NCBI GenBank assembly: GCA_028872015.1
Contig: JAGWLO010000016.1
Span: forward strand, 1 to 57,173
Source of the DNA: Burkholderiales bacterium
Lineage (GTDB): Bacteria; Pseudomonadota; Gammaproteobacteria; Burkholderiales; Burkholderiaceae_C
Direction of reading: 5' to 3'
Length of the DNA stretch: 57,173 bases
The translations under genes and the position numbers were made by a program. Positions 33,688 to 43,311 of this stretch are shown one piece after another (position 1 is the stretch's first letter; every line of letters starts with the position of its first letter). The notes under the pieces were generated by a model. It ran no database searches and had not been told where the DNA came from. It worked only from the letters and a program-made list of their open reading frames with translations.

Positions 33688-34074
33688 ATGAGCGACAAGA
33701 ACCCCGTGACCCGCACCGACAGCGGCCAGGAGCACGACGACGCCCGCGCCGTGCTGCCGGCGGTGGACGTGTTCGAGGACAGCGCCGGCATCACGCTGCT
33801 GGCCGACATGCCCGGCGTGCCCAAGGAGCAGCTGGAGCTGAAGGTCGAGGGCGACGCCCTGCGCATCGAAGGCGCCGTGCAGGCCCCCACGCCCGAGGGC
33901 CTGGAGGCGGTGTACGCCGAGGTGCGCGTGCCGCGCTACCGCCGCAGCTTCACGCTCAGCCGCGAGCTCGACACGACGCGCATCGAGGCCAACCTGAAGG
34001 ACGGCGTGCTGACCCTGCGCATCCCCAAGCAGGCGCACGCGCAGCCGCGGCGGATCGCAGTGAACGCGGGCTGA
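33688..34074 (+). CDS. Small heat-shock protein, Hsp20 family (second of three)
   Basis: The 128-residue protein has a short charged N-terminus and an alpha-crystallin domain at about 25-120 (PAVDVFEDSAGITLLADMPG, NLKDGVLTLRIPK). Its weak N-terminal extension resembles class B sHSPs that pair with a class A member, as with IbpA/IbpB. GAAGGAGA precedes the ATG at 33688, which is chosen over an in-frame upstream ATG. It begins 29 bases after the first Hsp20 stop. Confidence 0.95.
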   Translation: MSDKNPVTRTDSGQEHDDARAVLPAVDVFEDSAGITLLADMPGVPKEQLELKVEGDALRIEGAVQAPTPEGLEAVYAEVRVPRYRRSFTLSRELDTTRIEANLKDGVLTLRIPKQAHAQPRRIAVNAG

Positions 34075-34123
34075 GGACCCGGCGGCGGCGGGCGCGAGGC
34101 GAACTTTCTCGAAAGGATGAACC

Positions 34124-34645
34124 ATGACCAAGCTTGCAGAGCAACTGAAGCAAGGCGCGGATCAGGCCTGGGAGTCGCTGGCAGAAGGCTGGCGCGAGCT
34201 CAGTGCCCGCGCCAGCGGCGCGCTGACGCGGTTCCGGCCCGCGCCGGCCGCACGCACGGCACCGTCGCCGGACCCGGCGCCATCGCCCGACCCGGGCCTG
34301 CTGCCCTTCGGCGGCTGGGCCTTCCTGGCCTCGGACGTGTTCGAGGACGACGACAAGGTGGTGGTGCGCATCGAGGCCCCCGGCATGCGGACCGAGGATT
34401 TCGATCTCGAGCTGCACCCCGACCGGCTCACGGTGCGCGGCGAGAAGCGGTCCGATCGCACGCTGAGCTCCGGCCGCTACAGCGTCGTCCAGTGCGCCTA
34501 CGGCCGCTTCCGCCGCGACGTCGCGCTGCCGGTGCCCGTCCAGGCCGACCGGGCCCGCGCCAGCTACCGCGACGGCGTGCTGCGCATCGACCTGCCCAAG
34601 GCCGACGACGCCCGCGCGCGCCGCATCGCCGTCAAGGCGGCCTGA
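34124..34645 (+). CDS. Small heat-shock protein, Hsp20 family (third of three)
   Basis: The 173-residue protein has a longer N-terminal arm with a helical start (KLAEQLKQGADQAWESLAEG) and a Pro/Ala linker (TAPSPDPAPSPDPG). The crystallin domain follows at about 68-165 (SDVFEDDDKVVVRIEAPGM, YRDGVLRIDLPK). AAAGGA precedes the ATG. The arm is unusual for an sHSP and may bind other partners or a different client set. It ends the tandem. Confidence 0.93.
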   Translation: MTKLAEQLKQGADQAWESLAEGWRELSARASGALTRFRPAPAARTAPSPDPAPSPDPGLLPFGGWAFLASDVFEDDDKVVVRIEAPGMRTEDFDLELHPDRLTVRGEKRSDRTLSSGRYSVVQCAYGRFRRDVALPVPVQADRARASYRDGVLRIDLPKADDARARRIAVKAA

Positions 34646-34652
34646 ACGGGCG

Positions 34653-34668
34653 GCGGGATCGATCCCGC
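34653..34668. other. 16-bp perfect palindrome between convergent hsp20 and recJ genes
   Basis: GCGGGATCGATCCCGC is self-complementary over 16 bases. It lies 8 bases past the third Hsp20 stop and 35 bases before the recJ stop on the other strand. As RNA it could form a cruciform-like hairpin serving both genes, but there is no T-run, so it is not a standard intrinsic terminator. Confidence 0.45.
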
Positions 34669-34702
34669 GGTGGGCCGCACAGGCTGGGCCAGCCGGGGCC
34701 GC

Positions 34703-36457
34703 TCAGCCTTCGCAGGCCTCCACCACCATCTGCACCCGCTGCCGGCCGTTCCATTCGTCCAGGCTCAGGCGGTAGGCCAGCCGGGCCTGCGCCGGCAGCG
34801 GCTCGGCGTGGCCGAACCAGATGGCGTCGCGCTCCTGGCCGGCATGGCGCAGGCGCAGCTTGAGGTGCTTGTCGCCCACCAGGCGCTGCTGCAGCACCTG
34901 CACCTCGTCGCAGAACAGCGGCGCCTCGAAGCCCTGGCCCCACACCTGCGCATCCAGCAGCGCCACGGTCTGGGCGTTGAACCACTCCAGCGCCAGCGGG
35001 CCGTCGGTGCGCAGCGTGCGCTGCAGGGTGGCGGCATCCAGCCCTTCGGCGGCCACCGCGCGCAGCGCCTGCGCGAATCGCCCGGTGTCGGCATCGCCCA
35101 GCGTGCAGCCCGCGGCCATCGCGTGGCCGCCGAAGCGCAGCAGCAGGCCGGGGTGGCGCTTGGCCATCAGGTCGAGCGCGTCGCGCAGGTGGAAGCCCGG
35201 GATCGAGCGGCCCGAGCCCTTGAGGTGGCCGTCGGCGCCGCGCGCGAAGACGAAGGTGGGCCGGTGCAGCCGGTCCTTCACGCGGCCGGCCACGATGCCC
35301 ACCACGCCTTCGTGGAAGCTCTCGTCGAACAGCGTCACCGCCGGCGGCACGGCGCCCGGGTCGATGCCGTCGCCGGTGCCGGGCAGCTGGGCCAGCGTGC
35401 GCTCGGCCAGCTCGCGCATGCCGGCCTCGACGTCGCGCCGCTCGCGGTTGATGGCGTCCAGCTGCGCGGCCAGCTCGGCCGCGCGCGCGGCGTCGTCGGT
35501 GAGCAGGCATTCGATGCCCAGCGTCATGTCGGCCAGGCGGCCGGCGGCGTTGATGCGCGGCCCCAGGGCGAAGCCGAAATCGAAACCGGCGGCGCGCGCC
35601 GGGTCGCGCCCGGCGGCCTGGAACAGCGCCGCCACGCCGGGCTGCATGCGCCCGCTGCGGATGCGCCGCAGGCCCTGCGCCACCAGGCGCCGGTTGTTGG
35701 CGTCGAGCCGGACCACGTCGGCCACGGTGCCCAGGGCGACGAGGTCGAGCAGGCGGTCCAGGCGCGGCTGCTCGCGACCCTCGAAGGCGCCGCGCGCGCG
35801 CAGCTCGGCGCGCGTGGCCAGCAGCACGTAGAACATCACGCCCACGCCGGCCAGGGCCTTGCTGGCAAACGGGCAGCCGGGCTGGTTCGGGTTGACGATG
35901 ACGTCGGCCGCGGGCAGCGCCACCGTGCCGGCTTCGTCCAGGGCCGGCAGGTGGTGGTCGGTGACCAGCACCTGCAGGCCGGCGGCGCGCGCGTGCGCCA
36001 CGCCGGCCAGGCTGGCGATGCCGTTGTCCACCGTCACCAGCAGGTCGGGCCGGCCGGTGGCGGTGCGGGTGGCGGCGGCCAGCGCCAGATCGACGATGGC
36101 CGGCGTGAGGCCGTAGCCGTGCACCGCGCGGTCGGGCACCACGTAGGCCAGCGTGCCGCGCTCGGCGCCCAGCATCGCCAGGCCGCGCAGGGCCACGGCG
36201 CAGGCGGTGGCGCCGTCGCAGTCGTAGTCGGCGACGATGCAGATGCGGCGCCGCTGCTGCACCGCATCGGCCAGCAGCCGGCCGGCCTGGGCGTTGCCGG
36301 CCAGGGTGTCGGGCGGCAGCAGGCGCGCCAGGCTGTCGTCCAGCTCGTCGGCGCTGCGCACGCCGCGCGCGGCCAGCAGGCGCGCCAGCAGCGGGTGCAC
36401 GCCGGCCTGCTCGAGCGCGAAGCTCACGCGCGGGGGCACGTCGCGCAGCGTCAGCAT
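34703..36457 (-). CDS. recJ: Single-stranded-DNA-specific exonuclease RecJ
   Basis: RecJ degrades single-stranded DNA 5-prime to 3-prime in recombination and mismatch repair. The 584-residue protein has the DHH phosphoesterase motifs: DYDCDG (77-82, motif I), VDNG (D144), TDHH (D167-H169) and GPRINAAGR, followed by a DHHA1-type domain (GFHLRDAL, RFGGHAMAAGC) and a C-terminal OB-like part. Length and motif order are typical. It lies 27 bases after the rpfE-like gene and is probably co-transcribed with it. Confidence 0.96.
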   Translation of the reverse strand: MLTLRDVPPRVSFALEQAGVHPLLARLLAARGVRSADELDDSLARLLPPDTLAGNAQAGRLLADAVQQRRRICIVADYDCDGATACAVALRGLAMLGAERGTLAYVVPDRAVHGYGLTPAIVDLALAAATRTATGRPDLLVTVDNGIASLAGVAHARAAGLQVLVTDHHLPALDEAGTVALPAADVIVNPNQPGCPFASKALAGVGVMFYVLLATRAELRARGAFEGREQPRLDRLLDLVALGTVADVVRLDANNRRLVAQGLRRIRSGRMQPGVAALFQAAGRDPARAAGFDFGFALGPRINAAGRLADMTLGIECLLTDDAARAAELAAQLDAINRERRDVEAGMRELAERTLAQLPGTGDGIDPGAVPPAVTLFDESFHEGVVGIVAGRVKDRLHRPTFVFARGADGHLKGSGRSIPGFHLRDALDLMAKRHPGLLLRFGGHAMAAGCTLGDADTGRFAQALRAVAAEGLDAATLQRTLRTDGPLALEWFNAQTVALLDAQVWGQGFEAPLFCDEVQVLQQRLVGDKHLKLRLRHAGQERDAIWFGHAEPLPAQARLAYRLSLDEWNGRQRVQMVVEACEG

Positions 36458-36484
36458 CGCAGTCTCCGCATCGTCAGGGCCCCT

Positions 36485-37429
36485 TCACAGCGAGGCCAGC
36501 ACCGCGGCCGCATGCGGCGGCGTCCAGCGCCGGCGCAGGCGCCGCAGCAGGCCGCCGCGGCCCGGCTCGATCGCCTCGAAACGGACCCAGGCGCGCTCGC
36601 CGCACAGCGTGAGCTGCACCGGCTGGCCCCGCGCGGCGGCGGCCGCCAGCGCGGCCAGCGGCCCGGCGTCCAGCGCCTGCCACGCCTGCGCCCAGGCCGC
36701 GCGGTCGCCGGTCATCGCCGGCGTGCGCAGCCGGGCGTCCACCTGCGGCACCGGGCCCGTCACCGGCTGCGCGCGGCCGCAGCCGCTGAGCCAGAACGAA
36801 TTGACGGGCAGCAGCCCCTGCGCTTCGCGCTGCGCGTTCAGCGGGTGCTCGTGCAGCAGCATCTGGACCTCGCTTTGCAGGCGCCGGATGTGCCGCGCCG
36901 CGGGGTCGCTGCCGAGCCAGGCATCGACGTTGCGGCCGACGACGCGGTCGAGCGACGCCGTGGCCAGCGTGGCCAGGCTGTCGTGCGCGGCATACCAGCG
37001 CAGCGGCGCGCCGTAGTGCAGCGCCCAGCCCGCGTCGGCGAAGAGCGCGCGCACGGCGCCGAACAGGGCGCGCGAGCCGGCCTCGTCCAGCGCCAGCGCC
37101 GCCGGGTCGACCAGGCTCACCTGGTCGGTGCCCAGGTGCCAGTGCGCAGGGGTCAGCAGGCCCCAGGCCGCCGCGCCGGTGGCGATGCCGTCGGACTGCG
37201 CCGCCTGCGCGGCAAAGGGCAGCCGGCCGGCATCACCCCGCCAGCCGAAGGCCTGCGAGAGGGCGCGTTCGTGCGGCGGCGACAGCGCCAGCTCGTCGGC
37301 CGCGTCACGCGCGGACTCGGCCAGCCGCGCCAGCAGCGCCTGCAGCACCGGCAGCGGGGGCAGGGCCGCCGGCGCCGGGTCGCGGCCCGCATCGGGTGCC
37401 GGCGCGGCGAACGGGATCAGCAGGTGCAT
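36485..37429 (-). CDS. RpfE-like protein of unknown function
   Basis: The 314-residue protein resembles the family called RpfE in Xanthomonas, whose gene also lies next to recJ. Homologues are sometimes labelled as phosphoglycerate-mutase-like on slight grounds. Visible segments are LTPAHWHLGTDQVSLVDP, LRWYAAHDSL, SEVQMLLHEHPLN, PVNSFWLSGCGR. No signal peptide, membrane helix or known catalytic motif is apparent. The role of RpfE in regulation is not settled. It precedes recJ and is divergent from lolC. Confidence 0.75.
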   Translation of the reverse strand: MHLLIPFAAPAPDAGRDPAPAALPPLPVLQALLARLAESARDAADELALSPPHERALSQAFGWRGDAGRLPFAAQAAQSDGIATGAAAWGLLTPAHWHLGTDQVSLVDPAALALDEAGSRALFGAVRALFADAGWALHYGAPLRWYAAHDSLATLATASLDRVVGRNVDAWLGSDPAARHIRRLQSEVQMLLHEHPLNAQREAQGLLPVNSFWLSGCGRAQPVTGPVPQVDARLRTPAMTGDRAAWAQAWQALDAGPLAALAAAAARGQPVQLTLCGERAWVRFEAIEPGRGGLLRRLRRRWTPPHAAAVLASL

Positions 37430-37499
37430 CGCAGGATTATCCGGGCCCCCTGGGCGGCGCGCGGTGCGTGGCTTTGGGCTCGGTTAGCATCGCCGCCGC

Positions 37500-38745
37500 A
37501 TGAACCTGCCCTACGAGTGGCAGATCGGCTGGCGCTACACGCGGGCCGGTCGCGCGGGCCGTCGCAACGGCTTCATCTCCTTCATCAGCGGGGTCTCGAT
37601 GCTCGGCATCGCGCTGGGCGTGGCGGCCCTCATCATCGTGCTGAGCGTGATGAACGGCTTCCAGAAGGAGGTGCGCGACCGCATGCTCAGCGTGGTGGCG
37701 CATGTGGAGATCTTCGACGCCGGCGGCAACGCGCTGCCGGACTGGCGCGCCACCGCCGCCGCGGCGCGGCTGGACCCGCGCGTGATCGGCGCGGCCCCCT
37801 TCATCACCACGCAGGCGCTGGTGGGCCGCGGCGACGAGTTGCGCGGCGCCGTGGTGCGCGGCATCGACCCGGCGCAGGAGGGCCAGGTCACCGAGCTGGC
37901 GCGCACCCAGGCGCCGCTGCTGGCCCGGCTGCAGCCCGGGCACTGGAACATCGTGCTCGGCGCCGAGCTGGCGCGGCTGATCGACGCCCGCGTGGGCGAC
38001 AAGGTCACCGTGGTCGCGCCGGGGGGCGAGGTGACGCCGGCGGGGGTGATCCCGCGCCTGAAGCAGTTCACGCTGGTGGGCACCTTCCGCGTCGGGCACT
38101 ACGAGTACGACAGCGGGCTGGCGCTGATCGCGCTGGGCGATGCGGCCAAGCTGTTCCGCGTCGGCGGCCCCACCGGCGTGCAGCTGCGGCTGGCCGACCT
38201 GAACACCGCGCCCGAGGTGCGCGACAGCCTGCAGCAGCGCCTGGGCCCGGCCGTCACCGTGCGCGACTGGACGCTGAACAACCGCGCCTGGTTCGAGGCC
38301 GTGCAGGTGGAGAAGCGGATGATGTTCATCATCCTCACGCTGATCGTGGCGGTGGCCGCCTTCAACCTGGTCTCGACCCTGGTGATGACGGTCACCGACA
38401 AGCGCGCCGACATCGCGATCCTGCGCACCCTGGGCGCCAGCCCGCGCTCGATCATGGGCATCTTCGTGGTCCAGGGCGCGGCCTCGGGCGTGATCGGCAC
38501 GCTGGCGGGAGTGGCCTTCGGGCTGCTGGTGGCCACCCACATCGACGTCATCGTGCCGGCCATCGAGCGGCTGCTGCACACCACCTTCCTGCCCAGCAGC
38601 ATCTACCTCATCAGCCGCATGCCCAGCGACCCGATGGCCAGTGACATCGTGCCCATCGCGCTGATCTCGCTGGCGCTGGCCTTCGTGGCCACGCTCTACC
38701 CGAGCTGGCGCGCCAGCCGCGTCAACCCGGCCGAGGCCCTGCGCT

Positions 38746-38753
<8 letters not shown>
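37500..38753 (+). CDS. lolC: Lipoprotein-releasing ABC transporter permease LolC/LolE
   Basis: This 417-residue inner-membrane permease of the LolCDE complex extracts lipoproteins from the inner membrane for transfer to LolA. It has a helix near 27-50 ([20 protein letters not shown]), a large periplasmic domain (about 60-270) and three C-terminal helices, with the FtsX-type region [17 protein letters not shown]. In betaproteobacteria a single LolC-type permease (LolF) often replaces LolC and LolE. Its end overlaps lolD by 8 bases (ATGAGTGA). Confidence 0.94.
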
Positions 38754-39438
<685 letters not shown>

Positions 39439-39454
39439 CCGGTGCTCGACCCCC

Positions 39455-39476
39455 TGCCGGCACGGCACGGCCGGCA
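39455..39476 (+). other. GC hairpin downstream of lolD
   Basis: TGCCGGC and GCCGGCA pair over 7 bases with an 8-base loop, 17 bases after lolD and 17 bases before the PHP gene start. No T-run follows. It may be a Rho-assisted end, an RNA stabiliser, or a structure that affects the next gene's ribosome access. Confidence 0.35.
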
Positions 39477-39492
39477 CCCGTAGACTCGGTCG

Positions 39493-40356
39493 GTGCACCT
39501 GTTGAACGCCGACCTCCACTGCCACAGCAATGTCTCCGACGGCACCCTGACCCCCGAAGCGCTGGCCGCGCGCGCGCTGGCCGGCGGGGTCGAGTTGTGG
39601 TCGCTGACCGATCACGACGAGCTCGGCGGCCAGCAGCGCGCGCGCGATGCCGCGCTGGCGCTGGGCCTGGCCTACCTCACCGGCACCGAGATCTCGGTCA
39701 GCTTCGCGGGCGAGACGGTGCATATCGTGGGCCTGGGCTTCGACGCCGACGACCCCGCCTTGCAGCAAGGCCTGGCCGCCACCCGCAGCGGCCGGCGCGA
39801 GCGCGCGCAGCGCATGGCCGACGGCCTGGCGCGCGCCGGCATCGGGGGCGCGTTCGAGGGCGCGCTGCGCTACGCGGGCAACCCCGAGCTGATCTCGCGC
39901 ACGCATTTCGCGCGCTTCCTGGTCGACAGCGGGGTCTGCCCCGACACGCACAGCGTGTTCCGCCGCTACCTCACCGAAGGCCATCCCGGCTACGTGCCGC
40001 ATGCCTGGGCGCGGCTGGGCGATGCGGTGCGCTGGATCGTCGATGCCGGCGGCATCGCGGTCATCGCGCACCCGGGCCGCTACCGCTACACGCCGACCGA
40101 GGAATACGCGTTGTTCACCGAGTTCATCGCCCACGGCGGCCAGGCGGTGGAGGTGACGACGGGCAGCCACAGCGCAGCCGAGCAGCTGCGCTATGCCGAC
40201 ACCGCGATCGAGTTCGGCCTGCTGGCCTCGCGCGGCAGCGACTTCCATTCGCCCGGCGAGAGCCGCACCGAGCTGGGCGCGCTGCCCGATCTGCCGGGGC
40301 GGCTGACGCCCGTGTGGCAGGCGCTGGCACCACGCATCCAGCGCGCGCCGGCCTGA
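39493..40356 (+). CDS. rnm: PHP-domain phosphoesterase (RNase AM / YciV type)
   Basis: The 287-residue protein has the full PHP metal set: [11 protein letters not shown] (D7, H9, H11), [24 protein letters not shown] and GSDFHSPGE. Members hydrolyse 3-prime,5-prime nucleoside bisphosphates and trim RNA 5-prime ends (E. coli YciV, Chromobacterium homologue). The start is GTG at 39493; no strong ribosome site is visible. It is followed by the helicase leader, not by the Sua5-type gene that often comes after it. Confidence 0.88.
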   Translation: MHLLNADLHCHSNVSDGTLTPEALAARALAGGVELWSLTDHDELGGQQRARDAALALGLAYLTGTEISVSFAGETVHIVGLGFDADDPALQQGLAATRSGRRERAQRMADGLARAGIGGAFEGALRYAGNPELISRTHFARFLVDSGVCPDTHSVFRRYLTEGHPGYVPHAWARLGDAVRWIVDAGGIAVIAHPGRYRYTPTEEYALFTEFIAHGGQAVEVTTGSHSAAEQLRYADTAIEFGLLASRGSDFHSPGESRTELGALPDLPGRLTPVWQALAPRIQRAPA

Positions 40357-40386
40357 AGCACCTTTCCGTCGATTCCCGAAGTCGAC

Positions 40387-40644
40387 TACAATCGCGGGCT
40401 TGGCTTTGCCGCAAGGTGGGGCCATGGTTTCGATCCCCGTTCATCCCCTTCGGCCTTGGCCGCTCTGCTCGTACCGAGAGCGCGCGTCTTCATCGGGTCG
40501 GCGGCGATGCCGTCGCTGTCACCCGGCACCGGGCTCGCTTCGAGCCCACGCCCACCCTGCGACCCCACCCCGTGGCCCGTCAATCGATGACATGGCCGCG
40601 TAGGCTCGCCTGTGCGCGTGCCGAGAGCTGAAGAAAGATCCGAG
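40387..40644 (+). promoter_or_regulatory. Promoter and long structured leader of the RhlE-type helicase
   Basis: TACAAT (40387-40392) is a good -10, though no clear -35 is seen. From there about 245 bases run to the helicase ATG with no gene of their own. The leader includes hairpins: CGCTCT/AGAGCG around 40461-40482, and GGGCTCG-CTT-CGAGCCC at 40531-40547. Long structured leaders are known for cold-shock DEAD-box genes. The structure is seen; regulation by it is inferred. Confidence 0.55.
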
Positions 40645-41958
40645 ATGAGCTTCGAACCCCTGAACCTGCACGAGACGCTGACCCGCGCCCTGGCCGCGGC
40701 CGGCTACACCGCGCCCACCGACGTGCAAGCCACCGCCATCCCGCCCGCGCTGGCCGGGCAGGACCTGATGGTCTCCAGCCGCACCGGCAGCGGCAAGACC
40801 GCCAGCTTCATGCTGCCGGCGCTGACCCGCGTGCTGGCCAGCCGCCAGGCCGCCGTGAAGACGCGCGGCCCGCGCGTGCTGGTGCTCACGCCCACGCGCG
40901 AGCTGGCCATGCAGGTCGCCAAGGCCGCCAGCGACTACGGCCGCTACGTGCCGGGGCTGCGCGTGGCCACCGTCGTGGGCGGCGTGCCCTACGGCGCCCA
41001 GCTGGCCGCGCTACGCGGCCCGCTGGACATCCTGATCGCCACCCCCGGCCGCCTGATCGACCACCTGGGCTCGGGCAAGGCGATGCTGGGCAACATCGAG
41101 ATGCTGGTGCTGGACGAGGCCGACCGCATGCTCGACATGGGCTTCATCGACGACATCAAGCACATCGTCGAAGCCACGCCCAAGCAGCGCCAGACCGTGA
41201 TGTACAGCGCCACCTTCGCCGGCCACGTCGGCCGCCTGGCCGCCGAGCTGCTGCGCGAGCCGCAGCGCATCGAAGTGAGCTCGCAGACCGAAGTGCACGG
41301 CGACATCGAGCAGCGCCTGCACTGGGCCGACGACTTCGAGCACAAGAACGCGCTGCTCGACCACATCCTGACCGAGCGCAGCGTCGACCAGGCGCTGGTG
41401 TTCACCAGCACCCAGCGCGACGCCGACTGGCTGGCCGACCGGCTGCACGAGCTGGGCCACAAGGTGGCCAGCCTGCACGGCGGCATGCCGCAAGGCCGGC
41501 GCAACCGCGTGCTGCAGGGCCTGCGCAGCCAGCACCTGCGCGTGCTGGTGGCCACCGACGTGGCCGCGCGCGGCATCGACGTGCCCACCATCAGCCACGT
41601 GATCAACTTCGGCCTGCCGATGAAGGAAGAGGACTACGTGCACCGCATCGGCCGAACGGGGCGCGCTGGCCGCACGGGCCTGGCGGTGACGCTGGCCGAG
41701 CGGCGCGACAGCGGCATGATCCACCGCATCCAGCGCTACACCACGCAGCGCATCCCGATGGCCACCATCGAAGGCCTGGAGCCCAAGCGCCCCGAGCCGC
41801 GGCCGGCGCCCGCGCCGGGCCTGCCCTATGGCGCCAAGCCGGGTGGCAAGCCGGGTGCGCGACCGGCCGGCAAGGGATTCGGCCCGCGCCCGGGCGGCAA
41901 GCCCTTCAAGCCGGCGGGCAAGACCTACTCGAAGGCCGGGCCGCGGCCGGCGCGCTGA
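40645..41958 (+). CDS. rhlE: DEAD-box RNA helicase, RhlE type
   Basis: The 437-residue protein unwinds RNA in ribosome assembly and mRNA turnover. It has the Q-motif opening (PTDVQATAIPPALAG), SRTGSGKT, PTRELAMQV, VLDEADRMLDMG, YSATFAG, then VFTSTQRDADWL, ATDVAARGIDVP and HRIGRTGRAGR. The tail from about 375 is rich in Pro, Gly, Lys and Arg, typical of RhlE/DeaD tails that bind RNA. The ATG at 40645 is chosen as the domain start; GAAGAAAGA lies upstream. A strong terminator follows. Confidence 0.95.
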   Translation: MSFEPLNLHETLTRALAAAGYTAPTDVQATAIPPALAGQDLMVSSRTGSGKTASFMLPALTRVLASRQAAVKTRGPRVLVLTPTRELAMQVAKAASDYGRYVPGLRVATVVGGVPYGAQLAALRGPLDILIATPGRLIDHLGSGKAMLGNIEMLVLDEADRMLDMGFIDDIKHIVEATPKQRQTVMYSATFAGHVGRLAAELLREPQRIEVSSQTEVHGDIEQRLHWADDFEHKNALLDHILTERSVDQALVFTSTQRDADWLADRLHELGHKVASLHGGMPQGRRNRVLQGLRSQHLRVLVATDVAARGIDVPTISHVINFGLPMKEEDYVHRIGRTGRAGRTGLAVTLAERRDSGMIHRIQRYTTQRIPMATIEGLEPKRPEPRPAPAPGLPYGAKPGGKPGARPAGKGFGPRPGGKPFKPAGKTYSKAGPRPAR

Positions 41959-41979
41959 GCCCCCCCGGCCCTGACCGGC

Positions 41980-42004
41980 AGGCGCCCCTCGCGGGCGCCT
42001 TTTT
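41980..42004 (+). terminator. Rho-independent terminator of the helicase gene
   Basis: AGGCGCCC and GGGCGCCT form an 8-bp stem with a 5-base loop, followed by TTTT (with the last stem T making five). It lies 21 bases after the helicase stop. The opposite strand lacks the T-run, so it serves the plus-strand gene only. Confidence 0.9.
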
Positions 42005-42010
42005 CATGCC

Positions 42011-42367
42011 CTAGACCGCCAGCAGCTCCACCTCGAACACCAGCGTCGCGTTCGGCGGGATCACGCCGCCGGCGCCACGCGCGCCGTAGCCGAGCTCGGG
42101 CGGGATCGTCAGCACGCGCGTGCCGCCCACCTTCATGCCCTGCACGCCTTCGTCCCAGCCGCGGATGACCTCGCCGCCGCCCAGGCCGAAGCCGAAGGGC
42201 TGGCCGCGGTCCTTGCTGCTGTCGAACTTGGCGCCGCGCGAGTGCTTGGCCTGCGGGTCATGCAGCCAGCCGGTGTAGTGCACGCGCACGCGGCTGCCGG
42301 CGGCGGCTTCGGCGCCGGTGCCGGTGACGGTGTCTTCGTACTGCAGGCCCGAGGGGGTGGTGGTCAT
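42011..42367 (-). CDS. FKBP-type peptidyl-prolyl isomerase
   Basis: The 118-residue protein is a single FKBP domain: [59 protein letters not shown] and [14 protein letters not shown]. It is cytosolic (no signal peptide) and isomerises prolyl bonds. The start [10 protein letters not shown] overlaps the gluQ stop by ATGA, so it is coupled to that gene. Confidence 0.94.
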   Translation of the reverse strand: MTTTPSGLQYEDTVTGTGAEAAAGSRVRVHYTGWLHDPQAKHSRGAKFDSSKDRGQPFGFGLGGGEVIRGWDEGVQGMKVGGTRVLTIPPELGYGARGAGGVIPPNATLVFEVELLAV

Positions 42368-43311
42368 CGACGGCTCCGTGTGGCAAAGGCCGCGATGATG
42401 CCAGCCCAGGCCGGCACGGCCTGGGCGAGCCATGCGCCGGGACCCGCGGCCTCGATGCGCGGCAGGCCGAGCACCGTGCCGGCGGCCTGCAGGGCGGCCA
42501 CGGGATCGCGCAGGTCCAGGGGCTCGGCCCCGTTCTGCTTGCTCAGCTTGCGGCCATCGGCCGCCCGCACCAGCGGCAGGTGCAGATAGCGCGGCGCGGG
42601 CACGCCCAGCGCACGCTGCAGCAGGATCTGGCGCGGCGTGTTGTCGGCCAGGTCTTCCCCGCGCACGACATCGGTGATGCCCTGCGCCGCGTCGTCGACC
42701 ACCACCGCCAGCTGGTAGGCCCACAGGCCGTCGGCGCGCTGCAGCACGAAGTCGCCCACGGCCTGCGCCACGTCCTGCTGCTGCGGGCCCAGGCGGCGGT
42801 CGTGCCAGTGCACCGGGCCCGCGATGCCCTGGACGCCGGTGTCCCGGGCGTCGACGCGAAAGCGCCACGCCCGCGCCGGCCGCCCCTGCAGCCCGCCGCG
42901 GCAGGTGCCGGGGTACGGCGTCTCGGCCTCGGGCGGCCAGCGCACGCCGCGCGCGGCCCAATGGGCCTCGATGTCCTTGCGCGTGCAGGCGCAGGGGTAG
43001 GCCCGGCCCGCCGCGCGCAGTGCCTCGAGCGCGGCGCCATAGGCCGGGCCGCGCGCCGACTGGCGCAGCGGCGGCGCATCGGCCACCAATCCGCAGGCGG
43101 CCAGCTGGCCCAGGATCGCGGCCTCGGCGCCGGCCACGCAGCGCGGCGTGTCGGTGTCCTCGATGCGCAGCAGCCAGCGGCCGCCGTGCGCGCGCGCATC
43201 GAGCCAGCTGCCCAGCGCGGCCACCAGCGAGCCCGCGTGCAGTGGCCCGGTGGGCGAAGGCGCGAAGCGCCCGCGGTAGGGACCGCTGGCGGCCGCCGCG
43301 GCCGGCGCCAT
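42364..43311 (-). CDS. gluQ: Glutamyl-Q tRNA(Asp) synthetase
   Basis: GluQ-RS glutamylates queuosine in tRNA-Asp. The 315-residue protein is a truncated glutamyl-tRNA synthetase without the anticodon-binding domain. It has the class I HIGH-type motif [11 protein letters not shown], the KMSKS-type KLSKQN, and zinc-site cysteines in YPCACTRKD and YPGTCRGG. The length fits GluQ-RS. It directly abuts the LysR stop (TGAATG) and overlaps the FKBP gene. Confidence 0.94.
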   Translation of the reverse strand: MAPAAAAASGPYRGRFAPSPTGPLHAGSLVAALGSWLDARAHGGRWLLRIEDTDTPRCVAGAEAAILGQLAACGLVADAPPLRQSARGPAYGAALEALRAAGRAYPCACTRKDIEAHWAARGVRWPPEAETPYPGTCRGGLQGRPARAWRFRVDARDTGVQGIAGPVHWHDRRLGPQQQDVAQAVGDFVLQRADGLWAYQLAVVVDDAAQGITDVVRGEDLADNTPRQILLQRALGVPAPRYLHLPLVRAADGRKLSKQNGAEPLDLRDPVAALQAAGTVLGLPRIEAAGPGAWLAQAVPAWAGIIAAFATRSRR

